Shown here one piece after another: positions 43,467 to 51,771 of a stretch of DNA of 64,000 bases. Source of the DNA: a bacterium (GTDB lineage Bacteria > Myxococcota_A > Bradymonadia > UBA7976 > UBA1532); contig JAUHXC010000027.1 in NCBI GenBank assembly GCA_030427205.1, positions 1 to 64,000 of the forward strand. Direction: 5' to 3'. The translations under genes were made by a program, and so were the position numbers. Position 1 is the stretch's first letter, and each line of letters opens with the position of its first letter. Below the pieces are notes generated by a model. It saw only the letters and a list, made by a program, of their open reading frames with translations. It was not told the origin of the DNA and did not search any database.

Positions 43467-44017
43467 GCGCCCCGAGGTGCACGAATGCCGAGGCCGAGGC
43501 CCGGTTGACGCAGACGATCGATTGGCTGATCCGCGGATACGGCCGGCGTGACATCCTGCGCATGGCTTCGGATGCTTGGGGTGTTGGCGAGCGGCAGATC
43601 GAGAACTATCTGACACGCGCTTACACCTACCTACGGGAAGAGAACGAAAAGGAGCGCGAAGAGCTCACCGCGCTTGGCATCGCCCAGCGTGATCACCTCT
43701 ATCGCCTCGCTCTCGACACGCTCGACTCGTTGGACCCCGAGGATCGCGCCCCCTTCATCAGCGCCGCCCGCGCCATTCTCACCGACCGCGACCGCCTCCG
43801 CGCGCTCTACGCCACCGACCGGGCGTCTTTGGCCCGTGCTGGTCTCGACAAGGCGCTGGCCGAGGCTGGGCTTGCTGCCAGCGCCGAGGAGTTGCGCGCC
43901 ATCTTGGCGGCCGGTGCATCGAGCCGGGCCGAGCGCGGCCTTGACGACGACACCCGCGACGACGGGGCCGAATACGTCACCATTCCGGGCACCGACGACA
44001 CCGACGACGAGGTCTGA
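43463..44017 (+). CDS. Terminase small subunit (copy 1)
   Basis: 184 residues. N-terminal helix-turn-helix-like region (NAEAEARLTQTIDWLIRGYG, DILRMASDAWGVGERQIENYL) followed by a long helical central part and an acidic C-terminus (GTDDTDDEV), the usual layout of TerS DNA-recognition subunits. It precedes a large-subunit start by 3 bp. It is identical to 44420-44974. Its own downstream partner is only a truncated fragment, so this copy would supply extra TerS without TerL. Confidence 0.75.
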   Translation: MSAPRCTNAEAEARLTQTIDWLIRGYGRRDILRMASDAWGVGERQIENYLTRAYTYLREENEKEREELTALGIAQRDHLYRLALDTLDSLDPEDRAPFISAARAILTDRDRLRALYATDRASLARAGLDKALAEAGLAASAEELRAILAAGASSRAERGLDDDTRDDGAEYVTIPGTDDTDDEV

Positions 44018-44020
44018 CCC

Positions 44021-44404
44021 GTGGCCTACGTGACCCCCGTGGGGGCCGACATCGGGCACGAGCTGCGGTCGGGTCGCCGACTGATCGCGGTGTGGGGCGG
44101 GGTCGGGTCGGGCAAGTCGTACTCGATCGCACAGCAGTGCCTCGAACTCGGCATGACGCGCCGGCTGTGGAACGTCGAGGACCAGTGCGACGGCGGGCCG
44201 ATGCAGATCGCAGTCGTCGGCAGGAACTACGGCGACCTACGTAAGAACTTGTGGAGGGCGTTCGTCGACGTCATCCAAGCGGCCGGGGGTCGATACGTCG
44301 GCGATCCCGAGTGGCGCCGATGGGTTCTGCCAAGCGGTGCGGTCATCACATGGCACAGCTACAAGTGCCACGGGACCACAAGCGAGTCATCGAACAGCCG
44401 ATGA
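44021..44404 (+). pseudogene. Truncated terminase large subunit fragment
   Basis: GTG start; the first 126 residues are identical to the intact large subunit at 44978, including the Walker A motif GGVGSGKSYS. At the duplication junction (44398/44399) the frame meets CGA TGA and ends, so it lacks Walker B and the nuclease domain. If made, it would be an ATPase fragment, possibly inert or dominant-negative. Confidence 0.88.
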
Positions 44405-44419
44405 GATCGAGGGGGTGGG

Positions 44420-44974
44420 ATGAGCGCCCCGAGGTGCACGAATGCCGAGGCCGAGGCCCGGTTGACGCAGACGATCGATTGGCTGATCCGCGGATACGGC
44501 CGGCGTGACATCCTGCGCATGGCTTCGGATGCTTGGGGTGTTGGCGAGCGGCAGATCGAGAACTATCTGACACGCGCTTACACCTACCTACGGGAAGAGA
44601 ACGAAAAGGAGCGCGAAGAGCTCACCGCGCTTGGCATCGCCCAGCGTGATCACCTCTATCGCCTCGCTCTCGACACGCTCGACTCGTTGGACCCCGAGGA
44701 TCGCGCCCCCTTCATCAGCGCCGCCCGCGCCATTCTCACCGACCGCGACCGCCTCCGCGCGCTCTACGCCACCGACCGGGCGTCTTTGGCCCGTGCTGGT
44801 CTCGACAAGGCGCTGGCCGAGGCTGGGCTTGCTGCCAGCGCCGAGGAGTTGCGCGCCATCTTGGCGGCCGGTGCATCGAGCCGGGCCGAGCGCGGCCTTG
44901 ACGACGACACCCGCGACGACGGGGCCGAATACGTCACCATTCCGGGCACCGACGACACCGACGACGAGGTCTGA
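44420..44974 (+). CDS. Terminase small subunit (copy 2)
   Basis: Identical in sequence to 43463-44017. It keeps the same upstream GAGGGGGTGGG ribosome site because that is inside the duplicated unit. It is followed 3 bp later by the intact large subunit gene, so this is the copy in the normal terminase arrangement. Confidence 0.75.
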   Translation: MSAPRCTNAEAEARLTQTIDWLIRGYGRRDILRMASDAWGVGERQIENYLTRAYTYLREENEKEREELTALGIAQRDHLYRLALDTLDSLDPEDRAPFISAARAILTDRDRLRALYATDRASLARAGLDKALAEAGLAASAEELRAILAAGASSRAERGLDDDTRDDGAEYVTIPGTDDTDDEV

Positions 44975-44977
44975 CCC

Positions 44978-46477
44978 GTGGCCTACGTGACCCCCGTGGG
45001 GGCCGACATCGGGCACGAGCTGCGGTCGGGTCGCCGACTGATCGCGGTGTGGGGCGGGGTCGGGTCGGGCAAGTCGTACTCGATCGCACAGCAGTGCCTC
45101 GAACTCGGCATGACGCGCCGGCTGTGGAACGTCGAGGACCAGTGCGACGGCGGGCCGATGCAGATCGCAGTCGTCGGCAGGAACTACGGCGACCTACGTA
45201 AGAACTTGTGGAGGGCGTTCGTCGACGTCATCCAAGCGGCCGGGGGTCGATACGTCGGCGATCCCGAGTGGCGCCGATGGGTTCTGCCAAGCGGTGCGGT
45301 CATCACATGGCACAGCTACAAGTGCCACGGGACCACAAGCGAGTCATCGAACAGCCTCGAAGGCCAGGGCTACGCGGTGATGATCAGCGACGAGACCGCG
45401 CAGCTTCCCGATCCGTACTTCAAGCACAGCCGCGAGCGGTCCAGGTTGCCGTCCTACGACGTCCGCACCGGCCGTCTGTATCGCGGGCAATGCGTCTGGA
45501 TCTCCCGACCGACCGAAGACGATCGCTATCTGCGCGAGGCCCGACGACTGCGCACCGAGGGGTATGACGTCGCGGTCTTGTACGGCCGGACACGGGACAA
45601 TGGCACGATCGGCGGGCTGGCGTACGCAAACGAGCTCAAGATCGGCCGAAGCCTCGCCGAATGGCAGGCGATCACTCAAGAAGTCGTCGGCGCGACGATG
45701 CCCGTCTCGGGCAGTATCATCAGTGATTGGGTCCCGGACCTGTGGCCGAACGGCAACCTGTACCCGGCCGCGTTGGTTGGGTACGACTACCCGACGATCC
45801 TGAGCATCGACCCCGGCGTGACGACCACCTCGGCGCTGTGGCTCCAATGCCGCGACCTCGCCCCCGGCGTCCCCGGGCTGGTCGTCGTCGACGAGTGGCA
45901 CCCGTCCGACCCGACGTCCGTGCAGGACATCATCCGCGAGGCCCACGCGAGGCCGTGGCAGCTCGCCGAGGCGATCATCGACCCGGCCGCAGACGCCCGA
46001 CAGCGCAGTAATCCCGGGTTGACTTCCGAGGTGCGAATCCTGATGCGGGACAAGGACGCCGACCCCGACGGCCTCGGTGGTGGCTTGGGCGTTCCTGTCC
46101 GCGCGGTGATCCCGGCCGCCCGTCGATCGGTCCGTGATGGGCTGCTGCGGGTGAATGGCCGGGTGCTGGACGCGACGGGTGATCGCCGGTTGGTGTGCGT
46201 GGATTCGCTGTGGAATCAGCCCCGATACGATCGCGGGCTTCGATTCGGGGTGCAGTCGTACAGGTGGGACGACCGGACGGGTGAGCCGATGAAGGGCAGC
46301 CGGTGCGGCAATGCCGACCACGTCATCGATGCCCTTCGATACGCCGTCGTGCACCACGCATGGGACGGCCCGCCACTGGTCCATACGCAGCTCGAGCCCA
46401 CCGCCCCGAAGCCGCGCCGCGCCATCCCCGCCCGGAAACACGCCTTCACCCGCCGGGCCCATCGACAGGGCCGATGA
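44978..46477 (+). CDS. Terminase large subunit
   Basis: 499 residues. ATPase domain with Walker A GGVGSGKSYS (about 26-35) and Walker B VMISDETAQ; a coupling segment WISRPTEDDRYL; and an RNase H-like nuclease domain with ILSIDPG (first Asp), an internal Asp (AEAIIDPAADAR) and NADHVIDALRYAV (last Asp). Length and order fit phage packaging motors. It works with the TerS subunit to cut and pump DNA into the prohead. Its first 126 codons are duplicated upstream. The stop overlaps the next gene (ATGA). Confidence 0.9.
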   Translation: MAYVTPVGADIGHELRSGRRLIAVWGGVGSGKSYSIAQQCLELGMTRRLWNVEDQCDGGPMQIAVVGRNYGDLRKNLWRAFVDVIQAAGGRYVGDPEWRRWVLPSGAVITWHSYKCHGTTSESSNSLEGQGYAVMISDETAQLPDPYFKHSRERSRLPSYDVRTGRLYRGQCVWISRPTEDDRYLREARRLRTEGYDVAVLYGRTRDNGTIGGLAYANELKIGRSLAEWQAITQEVVGATMPVSGSIISDWVPDLWPNGNLYPAALVGYDYPTILSIDPGVTTTSALWLQCRDLAPGVPGLVVVDEWHPSDPTSVQDIIREAHARPWQLAEAIIDPAADARQRSNPGLTSEVRILMRDKDADPDGLGGGLGVPVRAVIPAARRSVRDGLLRVNGRVLDATGDRRLVCVDSLWNQPRYDRGLRFGVQSYRWDDRTGEPMKGSRCGNADHVIDALRYAVVHHAWDGPPLVHTQLEPTAPKPRRAIPARKHAFTRRAHRQGR

Positions 46478-46719
46478 TCTGGGCCCTGGTCATCATCAGC
46501 GCCGTCAATGTCGGCCTGTGGCTGTTCGTCCTCCGCGACTGGCGCCGATTCCGTAGATGGATGCAGGCCGAGGACCAGCGCGACGCCGACGCATTCCGCG
46601 GTCTGGGCCAGCTCCGCACCGAACTACGGCCGGCCCGCGACGAGCTCGCCGACGCCCGAACGCGCCTCGATTGGGCGGTGGATGAGCTGATCGAGCGGAT
46701 GCCCGTCGACCATAACTGA
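46474..46719 (+). CDS. Small phage membrane protein with coiled coil
   Basis: 81 residues starting inside the terminase stop codon. One N-terminal hydrophobic helix (IWALVIISAVNVGLWLFVL) is followed by a charged helical tail (LRPARDELADARTRLDWAVDELIERM). The shape resembles small holin/spanin-like or YtxH-like phage membrane proteins, but its place between terminase and portal is unusual for lysis genes. Function unknown. Confidence 0.65.
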   Translation: MIWALVIISAVNVGLWLFVLRDWRRFRRWMQAEDQRDADAFRGLGQLRTELRPARDELADARTRLDWAVDELIERMPVDHN

Positions 46720-46779
46720 TCCGAATAGTCCACACGCTCAACATAAGCATTGGTAATGATCGGCCTCGACTGCTATAGA
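46717..46779 (+). promoter_or_regulatory. Candidate promoter and repeated phage motif before the portal gene
   Basis: TGATCCGAATAGTCCAC (46717-46733) repeats the motif at 42579 with one mismatch. Just downstream TTGGTA (46750-46755) and TATAGA (46774-46779) are 18 bp apart, followed by a 39-bp leader to the portal gene. The repeated motif may be a phage-specific regulatory site. Confidence 0.45.
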
Positions 46780-46818
46780 TGAGGGCAATACCGCAGTCGA
46801 CTCCCGTAAGCGGGGCTG

Positions 46819-48471
46819 ATGAACGACCGATTCGCCACCTGGACGCACTACGCACCGACGCCCAAAGCGGGGCCGTCGCTGCCGTCCGTGGTGCCGTCTC
46901 ATCTCCGCGGTCGTCGTCGTGCCGATCCCGAGCCGGGTTCGTTGTTCGGCCGCGGGCGCACCGTTCCCCGTCGTACCCGTGGCTGGTCTGGCACCCGCAT
47001 TCACGGGGGCAGGGTCAGCGGGCACGAGGAAAACGCAGAGCTGCGCGGTCCGCTGTGGTTCGCCGAGGCCCGGCGGATGCGCCGCACAGATGACGCCATC
47101 GCCGCCGGCTGGTACGCGACGATCGCGTCGCTGCTGACCGCTCGGTGGTCGTGGGCCCCCGGTGACCCGGACGACGGGTTGAGCCGGAAGATCGCCGACG
47201 AACAGACCGAGATGTGGGGCCGATTGCGCCGCCCGTGGTCTCGTGCTCTGCGTCAGGCGCTCCTGTACCTCTGCGACGGCGCCCGATACGGCGAAACCGC
47301 GTGGGGCATCGGGCCGACGGGTCAGATCGACGTGCTCGATGCGTGGCTCGATCGGGAGATGGTCGCGCACGATACGTGGTGCATCGAGGGCGATACGTGG
47401 CACGGCGTATACCAGCGCCACCCGATGGGCGACGCCGCCCGGTTCACGCAGGGTCCCGGCCCCTTCATCCCGGCCGATGAGCTCACCTACCTCGGCCACG
47501 GTGTCGAGGGTCAGAATCTCGACGGCCTCGGCCTCCTGCGCCCCCTTTGGAATGTGTGGCGGCGTCGGGTCGACGTGCTCGACATGTCGATGAGCGCCGC
47601 CGAGCGGATGGCAACGCCCGTACCAGTCGTCGAAGTCGATACGATCGCCGCCCGCGAAATCGGCATGACGCCCGCAGAGATCGAGCAGCAGGTGGCCGAC
47701 GTCGAGAGCGGGATCGAGGCGTTCATCACCGGAGACGCCGCGCACCTTCGGAAGACCTCGATCGTTGGCCTGAGCACGTACGGCGGTGACGTCAAGCTGG
47801 CCGATTCCGTTCCGACGCTCGACCACCTCGATGGCGCCATTCTTCGCGGCTTCCTTCTCCAGCTCCTCACGCTGGGCACCACCTCCACCGGCTCGCGTTC
47901 GGTTGGCGAGGTGCACCGGAACATCTGGCGGGATTCACTCCTCGTACCGCTCGACGACGTGTCCGAGGCGTTCAGCGGCCCCGCACGCCCGGGTGGTGGC
48001 GTGGGTGCTCGGTGGACCGAATTGAACTACGGACGGGTGCACCCCGATCGCCTCGCGAGGCTCGAACACTCGGGGCTGTCCGTCGACCCGTTGGTCGATC
48101 TCGTCGAGCGGTTGGACGCGCAGAAACTGTCGCTCTTCGACATCGGCGCCAACCGGGCCGACAAGGACGCGATGAGGCGCCGCCTCGGGCTCGATCCGCT
48201 CCCGGTTCCCGATGAGGTCGAGCCGGTCGAGGAGGGCGAAGACGCCGATCAGATCGATCTACCCTTCCGTCCGGGTGATTACACGCTGTCGAATCGAGAT
48301 GTGGCCGACATGCTCGGATCGTCGACGGGCCGTGTCTCATCGCTGGTCAAGCGCAGCATCGCCGCAGGGCTCGAAGTCCCGGCCATCGGCAAAGGGCGTG
48401 ACCGCAGGTGGGACGCCACCCCGGGCGTGATTCTCGCTTGGTATCAGCAGCTCACGGGGGGTGCATCGTGA
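46819..48471 (+). CDS. Portal protein (DUF935/Mu gp29-like)
   Basis: 550 residues. The segment LGTTSTGSRSVGEVHRNIWRD is typical of DUF935 portals, as are the upstream FIPADELTYLGHG and the GLGLLRPLWNVWRRRVDVLDM portal-clip pattern. The N-terminal ~75 residues are Arg/Pro-rich and poorly conserved in style. The last ~60 residues look like an added helix-turn-helix (LSNRDVADMLGSSTGRVSSLVKRSIAAGL), unusual for a portal. It forms the dodecameric ring at the capsid vertex. The stop overlaps the GTG of the next gene. Confidence 0.82.
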   Translation: MNDRFATWTHYAPTPKAGPSLPSVVPSHLRGRRRADPEPGSLFGRGRTVPRRTRGWSGTRIHGGRVSGHEENAELRGPLWFAEARRMRRTDDAIAAGWYATIASLLTARWSWAPGDPDDGLSRKIADEQTEMWGRLRRPWSRALRQALLYLCDGARYGETAWGIGPTGQIDVLDAWLDREMVAHDTWCIEGDTWHGVYQRHPMGDAARFTQGPGPFIPADELTYLGHGVEGQNLDGLGLLRPLWNVWRRRVDVLDMSMSAAERMATPVPVVEVDTIAAREIGMTPAEIEQQVADVESGIEAFITGDAAHLRKTSIVGLSTYGGDVKLADSVPTLDHLDGAILRGFLLQLLTLGTTSTGSRSVGEVHRNIWRDSLLVPLDDVSEAFSGPARPGGGVGARWTELNYGRVHPDRLARLEHSGLSVDPLVDLVERLDAQKLSLFDIGANRADKDAMRRRLGLDPLPVPDEVEPVEEGEDADQIDLPFRPGDYTLSNRDVADMLGSSTGRVSSLVKRSIAAGLEVPAIGKGRDRRWDATPGVILAWYQQLTGGAS

Positions 48472-50135
48472 GCACTCTCTATATCGGCCTGACCCTGCCC
48501 GACGAGCTCGCCCGGCGATTCCCGCACGACGCCGAGCGCGGCGACCCTCACGTCACGGTGCTGTACTGCGCCGAGGTCGAGGCGACCGCCGACGACGTGA
48601 TGAGCGCGATCCAGTCCGCAGCGTCGGACCTCGGGCCGGTGCCCGTCGTGCTATCAGATGAAGTCATCCAGCTCGGGCCCGCTGACGCCCCCGTTGCTGC
48701 CGTCACTCTCGATGATGACCTCCGTCTTCGCCTTCTTCGGTTGGCGATCCGCGCGGAGCTCGACGCGATGTCCATCGACCACCCGCAGACTCATCCCGAG
48801 TTCATCCCGCACGCGACGATCCGGGGTCTGGCGAAGGGTGAGGCCATCGACGACGTGAAGGCACCCGCCGGGTCGTGCTCGGTTGGCGTGCTGACCGTGC
48901 GCATCGACGATACCGAACACCTCGTGACGATGGGGCCGGCTCGAGCTTCGTTGACCGCCGGCACCCCGGCCGCCCGGGTCGAGCTGCGTTCGATGAGGTG
49001 GGGCCAGGATCTCCAGGCCGAGGCCGATATCCGTTCGGTCGGTGTCGAGGTGCCCGCCGGCTGGATCATCGGTCGCCCCTTCCGATGCCTCGCCGTGGGT
49101 GAAATCTACCAGCGGGTGAACGGGAGCAGGGTCGACGGCGGCGAGATGCGCGGCCAGCCGATCACCCCCGAGCACCTGCAATCGATCGTCCGCGTGTTCG
49201 AGAGCGGCGAAGCGATCCCGGTCAACCGGGAGCACAACCGCAAGACCCCCGAGGGCGATGTCATCGCCGCGTGGCTGGTCGACGGTGGACAGTCGCTCGC
49301 CGTGCTGCCCGCGTATGCCCCCGAGATGGCCGCATACGTCGCCCGCAGCTCGGGCGCCCTCTGGTCGTCCCCTGAGATCGCATGGGACACAGCGCACGAC
49401 GCGGCGACCGGCGAGGTGTTGGGCTCGATGCTCATGGACGGCCTCGCGATTTGCAGCCACCCCGCACAGGCACACCGAAAGCTCGATCGCGTCCGTCTGG
49501 GCGCTGACGAACCGACCAACCGGGCCGAGATGGCGCCCAACGACGAAGAGAGGTCCGAGATGGACGAAGAGATGAAGGCGATACTCGAAGGCATCATCAG
49601 CCGACTCGATGGCATGGACGCCGAGATCAAGGCCCTCAAGGGTGCCGAGGACAACGGCGAGGCCGAGGGCGAGAGCGAGGGCAGTGGCGACTCGGGTGGC
49701 ACCGACCCGCAGCCCGAGCAGGGCGAAGACGAAGAGATGTCGAAGCTCCGCGCCGAGAACGCCGCGCTCAAGGCCGCCGCCGAGAAGGCCAAGGCCGAGA
49801 AGCTGGCCGCCGAGCGTGCCACCGCCGTCCGCGAGCTGCTGTCGACCGGCCGGATCACCCCCGCCGAGAAGGCCGCCGCCGAGAAGGTGGTCGAGCAGGG
49901 GGGCGTCGAACTCCTGAGCGCCGTCTATGGCAACCGCAAGCCGGGGTCGGCGATCCCGAAGGTCAAGGGCCACGGTCAGCCGGTCGAAGCGCCGGCCGGT
50001 GACGACGGCGACGAGTGGTCGCAGGCCGACAGGGCCGCCCGCGAGCTCATGAGCGCCGACGATTCGCTGTCGTACGACATGGCCCTCGGCCGGGTCATCG
50101 CCAAGTCGCAGCGGGAGAAGCTGACCGCCCGCTGA
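48468..50135 (+). CDS. 2H phosphoesterase / Mu-type protease / scaffold fusion
   Basis: 555 residues from GTG 48468, overlapping the portal stop. Residues 1 to about 165 are a 2H phosphoesterase with both catalytic motifs: His28-x-Thr30 (DPHVTVLY) and His115-x-Thr117 (FIPHATIRG). Residues about 185-330 resemble the Mu I-type capsid maturation protease, with His256 in VNREHNR and Ser301 in LWSSPEI. Residues about 365-555 are a charged scaffold (DEEMKAILEGIISRLDGMDA, KLRAENAALKAAAEKAKAE). The protease-scaffold part is expected in this position. The 2H domain is the odd part: in other phages such domains cleave 2',3'- or 3',5'-cyclic nucleotides, including immune signals. Residues 228-555 are repeated in the chimera at 51772. 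Confidence 0.8.
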   Translation: MSTLYIGLTLPDELARRFPHDAERGDPHVTVLYCAEVEATADDVMSAIQSAASDLGPVPVVLSDEVIQLGPADAPVAAVTLDDDLRLRLLRLAIRAELDAMSIDHPQTHPEFIPHATIRGLAKGEAIDDVKAPAGSCSVGVLTVRIDDTEHLVTMGPARASLTAGTPAARVELRSMRWGQDLQAEADIRSVGVEVPAGWIIGRPFRCLAVGEIYQRVNGSRVDGGEMRGQPITPEHLQSIVRVFESGEAIPVNREHNRKTPEGDVIAAWLVDGGQSLAVLPAYAPEMAAYVARSSGALWSSPEIAWDTAHDAATGEVLGSMLMDGLAICSHPAQAHRKLDRVRLGADEPTNRAEMAPNDEERSEMDEEMKAILEGIISRLDGMDAEIKALKGAEDNGEAEGESEGSGDSGGTDPQPEQGEDEEMSKLRAENAALKAAAEKAKAEKLAAERATAVRELLSTGRITPAEKAAAEKVVEQGGVELLSAVYGNRKPGSAIPKVKGHGQPVEAPAGDDGDEWSQADRAARELMSADDSLSYDMALGRVIAKSQREKLTAR

Positions 50136-50215
50136 TCGGGCAGTCGACCACGATCACCGCCCCGAGTGGGCACGAGACCGAGACAGATACCGCCCACGGG
50201 GCAGGAGACAGAACG

Positions 50216-50596
50216 ATGTTCGGACATCGAATCAGCGACACCACGCCGGATCACATCACGAACCGGTATCTCATCGTCCGCCGGGACGCCGCCGGGACCG
50301 TGCAGCTCTGCTCGGACGCCACCACGCAGCAGCCGTGCGGCGTGATCTCGGACGGCGACGACCGCAGCCTGACCGCCGGTGTGGTCGGGGTCGACGGCCG
50401 CCAGCAGGTGCTCGTCGGCAGCGCCGGCCTCACCGCCGGCTTCCACTGGATCACCGCGGACGCCGCCAGCAAGGCGAAGTCGGGTGACCCGGCGACCGAC
50501 AACCTCCTCGGCTTCGCGCACGTCAAGGCGGCGCTCGTCGAGAACCAGCTCGTCGACGTCTTCGTCAGCCCGCGCCAGATCGACGCGGACACCTGA
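50216..50596 (+). CDS. Head decoration-like protein (copy 1)
   Basis: 126 residues, with AGGAG eight bases before ATG 50216. Beta-rich sequence (HITNRYLIVRRDAAGTVQLCSD, GVVGVDGRQQVLVGSAGLTAG) with a pattern like DUF2190/decoration proteins found between protease/scaffold and major capsid genes. It would bind the outside of the expanded capsid. Identity rests on position and general composition. An exact second copy is at 53034. Confidence 0.62.
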   Translation: MFGHRISDTTPDHITNRYLIVRRDAAGTVQLCSDATTQQPCGVISDGDDRSLTAGVVGVDGRQQVLVGSAGLTAGFHWITADAASKAKSGDPATDNLLGFAHVKAALVENQLVDVFVSPRQIDADT

Positions 50597-50695
50597 TCCG
50601 ACAACCACGGCGACCCCGCTCTGACCGGGCGGGGCGCCATCTGATCGAGAGAACACAACCGGCCGGCGAACGGCCACGAAAAGGGAGAGCCGGAC

Positions 50696-51685
50696 ATGGC
50701 CATGCACGCCGCCGGATCGAAGATCGAAGTCCTCAACAACCTCCTCTCGGGCATCGAGTCGAAGTCGGCCGACCTGCTCGTGCCGAAGATGCTCGCGGCC
50801 AACCCCGTGGTCGCGTCGAAGGGCGTGATCAAGGTGGTCACCGCCGGCCACATGTCGGACGGTGACAGCGTCGACGCCTTCGATGTCGCGCCGGGTGGGG
50901 ATGTCCCCGACGCCCCCGCGCTGAAGTTCGACGACGTGGACTACCTGACCACGTACAAGAAGCTGAAGACCCTCGTCCCCGAGGAGTCTCACCGCGCCGA
51001 CCTCGAACTGCCGATGCCGCTCGTCGAGATGTACAGCCGTCATCTCATGGGCACCCTCCTGCGCAACCGCGACCGCAAGCTCGTCGCCGCCCTCGAAGGC
51101 ACCGCGTGGGGCACCGTCCAGGATCTCGGCGGCGGCGGTCTCGATGCGCAGTGGTCGGACGACGCCGAGGACCCGATCGAGAAGCTGGCCGAGATCGAGG
51201 ACCTGTTGCCGATGGGCGCCAACTGCCTCGTGTTCGGCGCGGGCGCCTGGCGGGAGTTCAAGACCCACCCGATCGTGCGGGCGGCCCTGTCGATCAACCG
51301 CGACCGTGCCATCCTGTCGCCGGGCGAGTTCGAGGCCATCGTCGGCGAGAAGCTGGGTATCCAGAGGGTCATCGTCTACAACCTGCGGGTCAGCACCGCG
51401 GGCCCGACCACCGCGGTCACCCCCGCCAACACGATCCGCCGGTTCAGCTCGAAGGTCTGGATGGGTCACGTCGATTTCGGCGCCGCGGTGCCGTCCGTCG
51501 ACACCCGCGGCAACCCCGAGCTGCTGGTCAACCCCACCGCGCTGGCGCACCTCGTCGAGAAGGACGTCGACTACAAGGAGGCCGAACAGCTCTCGCCGGG
51601 TGGCCGCCTGATGCGGCTGGCGATGAGCTACGACATGCCCGTCGTCTCGACCGCCCTCGGCGCCCGCCTGGACAACGTCGTCTGA
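50696..51685 (+). CDS. Major capsid protein (copy 1)
   Basis: 329 residues, with GGGAG before ATG 50696. HK97-fold capsid features: an N-terminal helical arm (EVLNNLLSGIESKSADLLVP), a segment with EESHRADLELPMPLVEMY, NRDRKLVAALEGTAWG, a P-domain helix (PGEFEAIVGEKLGI) and a beta-rich C-terminus (NTIRRFSSKVWMGHVDFG). Position after scaffold and decoration supports the call. It is duplicated exactly at 53514, so capsid gene dosage is two per genome if the assembly is right. Confidence 0.82.
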   Translation: MAMHAAGSKIEVLNNLLSGIESKSADLLVPKMLAANPVVASKGVIKVVTAGHMSDGDSVDAFDVAPGGDVPDAPALKFDDVDYLTTYKKLKTLVPEESHRADLELPMPLVEMYSRHLMGTLLRNRDRKLVAALEGTAWGTVQDLGGGGLDAQWSDDAEDPIEKLAEIEDLLPMGANCLVFGAGAWREFKTHPIVRAALSINRDRAILSPGEFEAIVGEKLGIQRVIVYNLRVSTAGPTTAVTPANTIRRFSSKVWMGHVDFGAAVPSVDTRGNPELLVNPTALAHLVEKDVDYKEAEQLSPGGRLMRLAMSYDMPVVSTALGARLDNVV

Positions 51686-51771
51686 GGCATCGGGTCTGAC
51701 CCACCCCTGACGGGTCACAGCCCACGCCCCGGGGGTCAATCCGGGGCCGACTTCTTCTCTCGGAGGCCACC

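Larger units (their letters stand above)
43442..45355 (+). repeat. 957-bp exact tandem duplication (two copies)
   Basis: Copy 1 is 43442-44398 and copy 2 is 44399-45355, in direct orientation with no gap. All overlapping translations on both strands are identical, so the copies appear identical base for base. Only one base of homology (c) is shared at the ends. The unit holds the terminase small subunit and the first ~126 codons of the large subunit. There are no terminal inverted repeats or transposase, so it is not an insertion sequence. Confidence 0.93.

Noticed and set aside
43442..45355. Two different phages side by side, explaining the double terminase genes
   Set aside because: The copies are identical and share exact unit ends; separate phages would differ in sequence and flanks.
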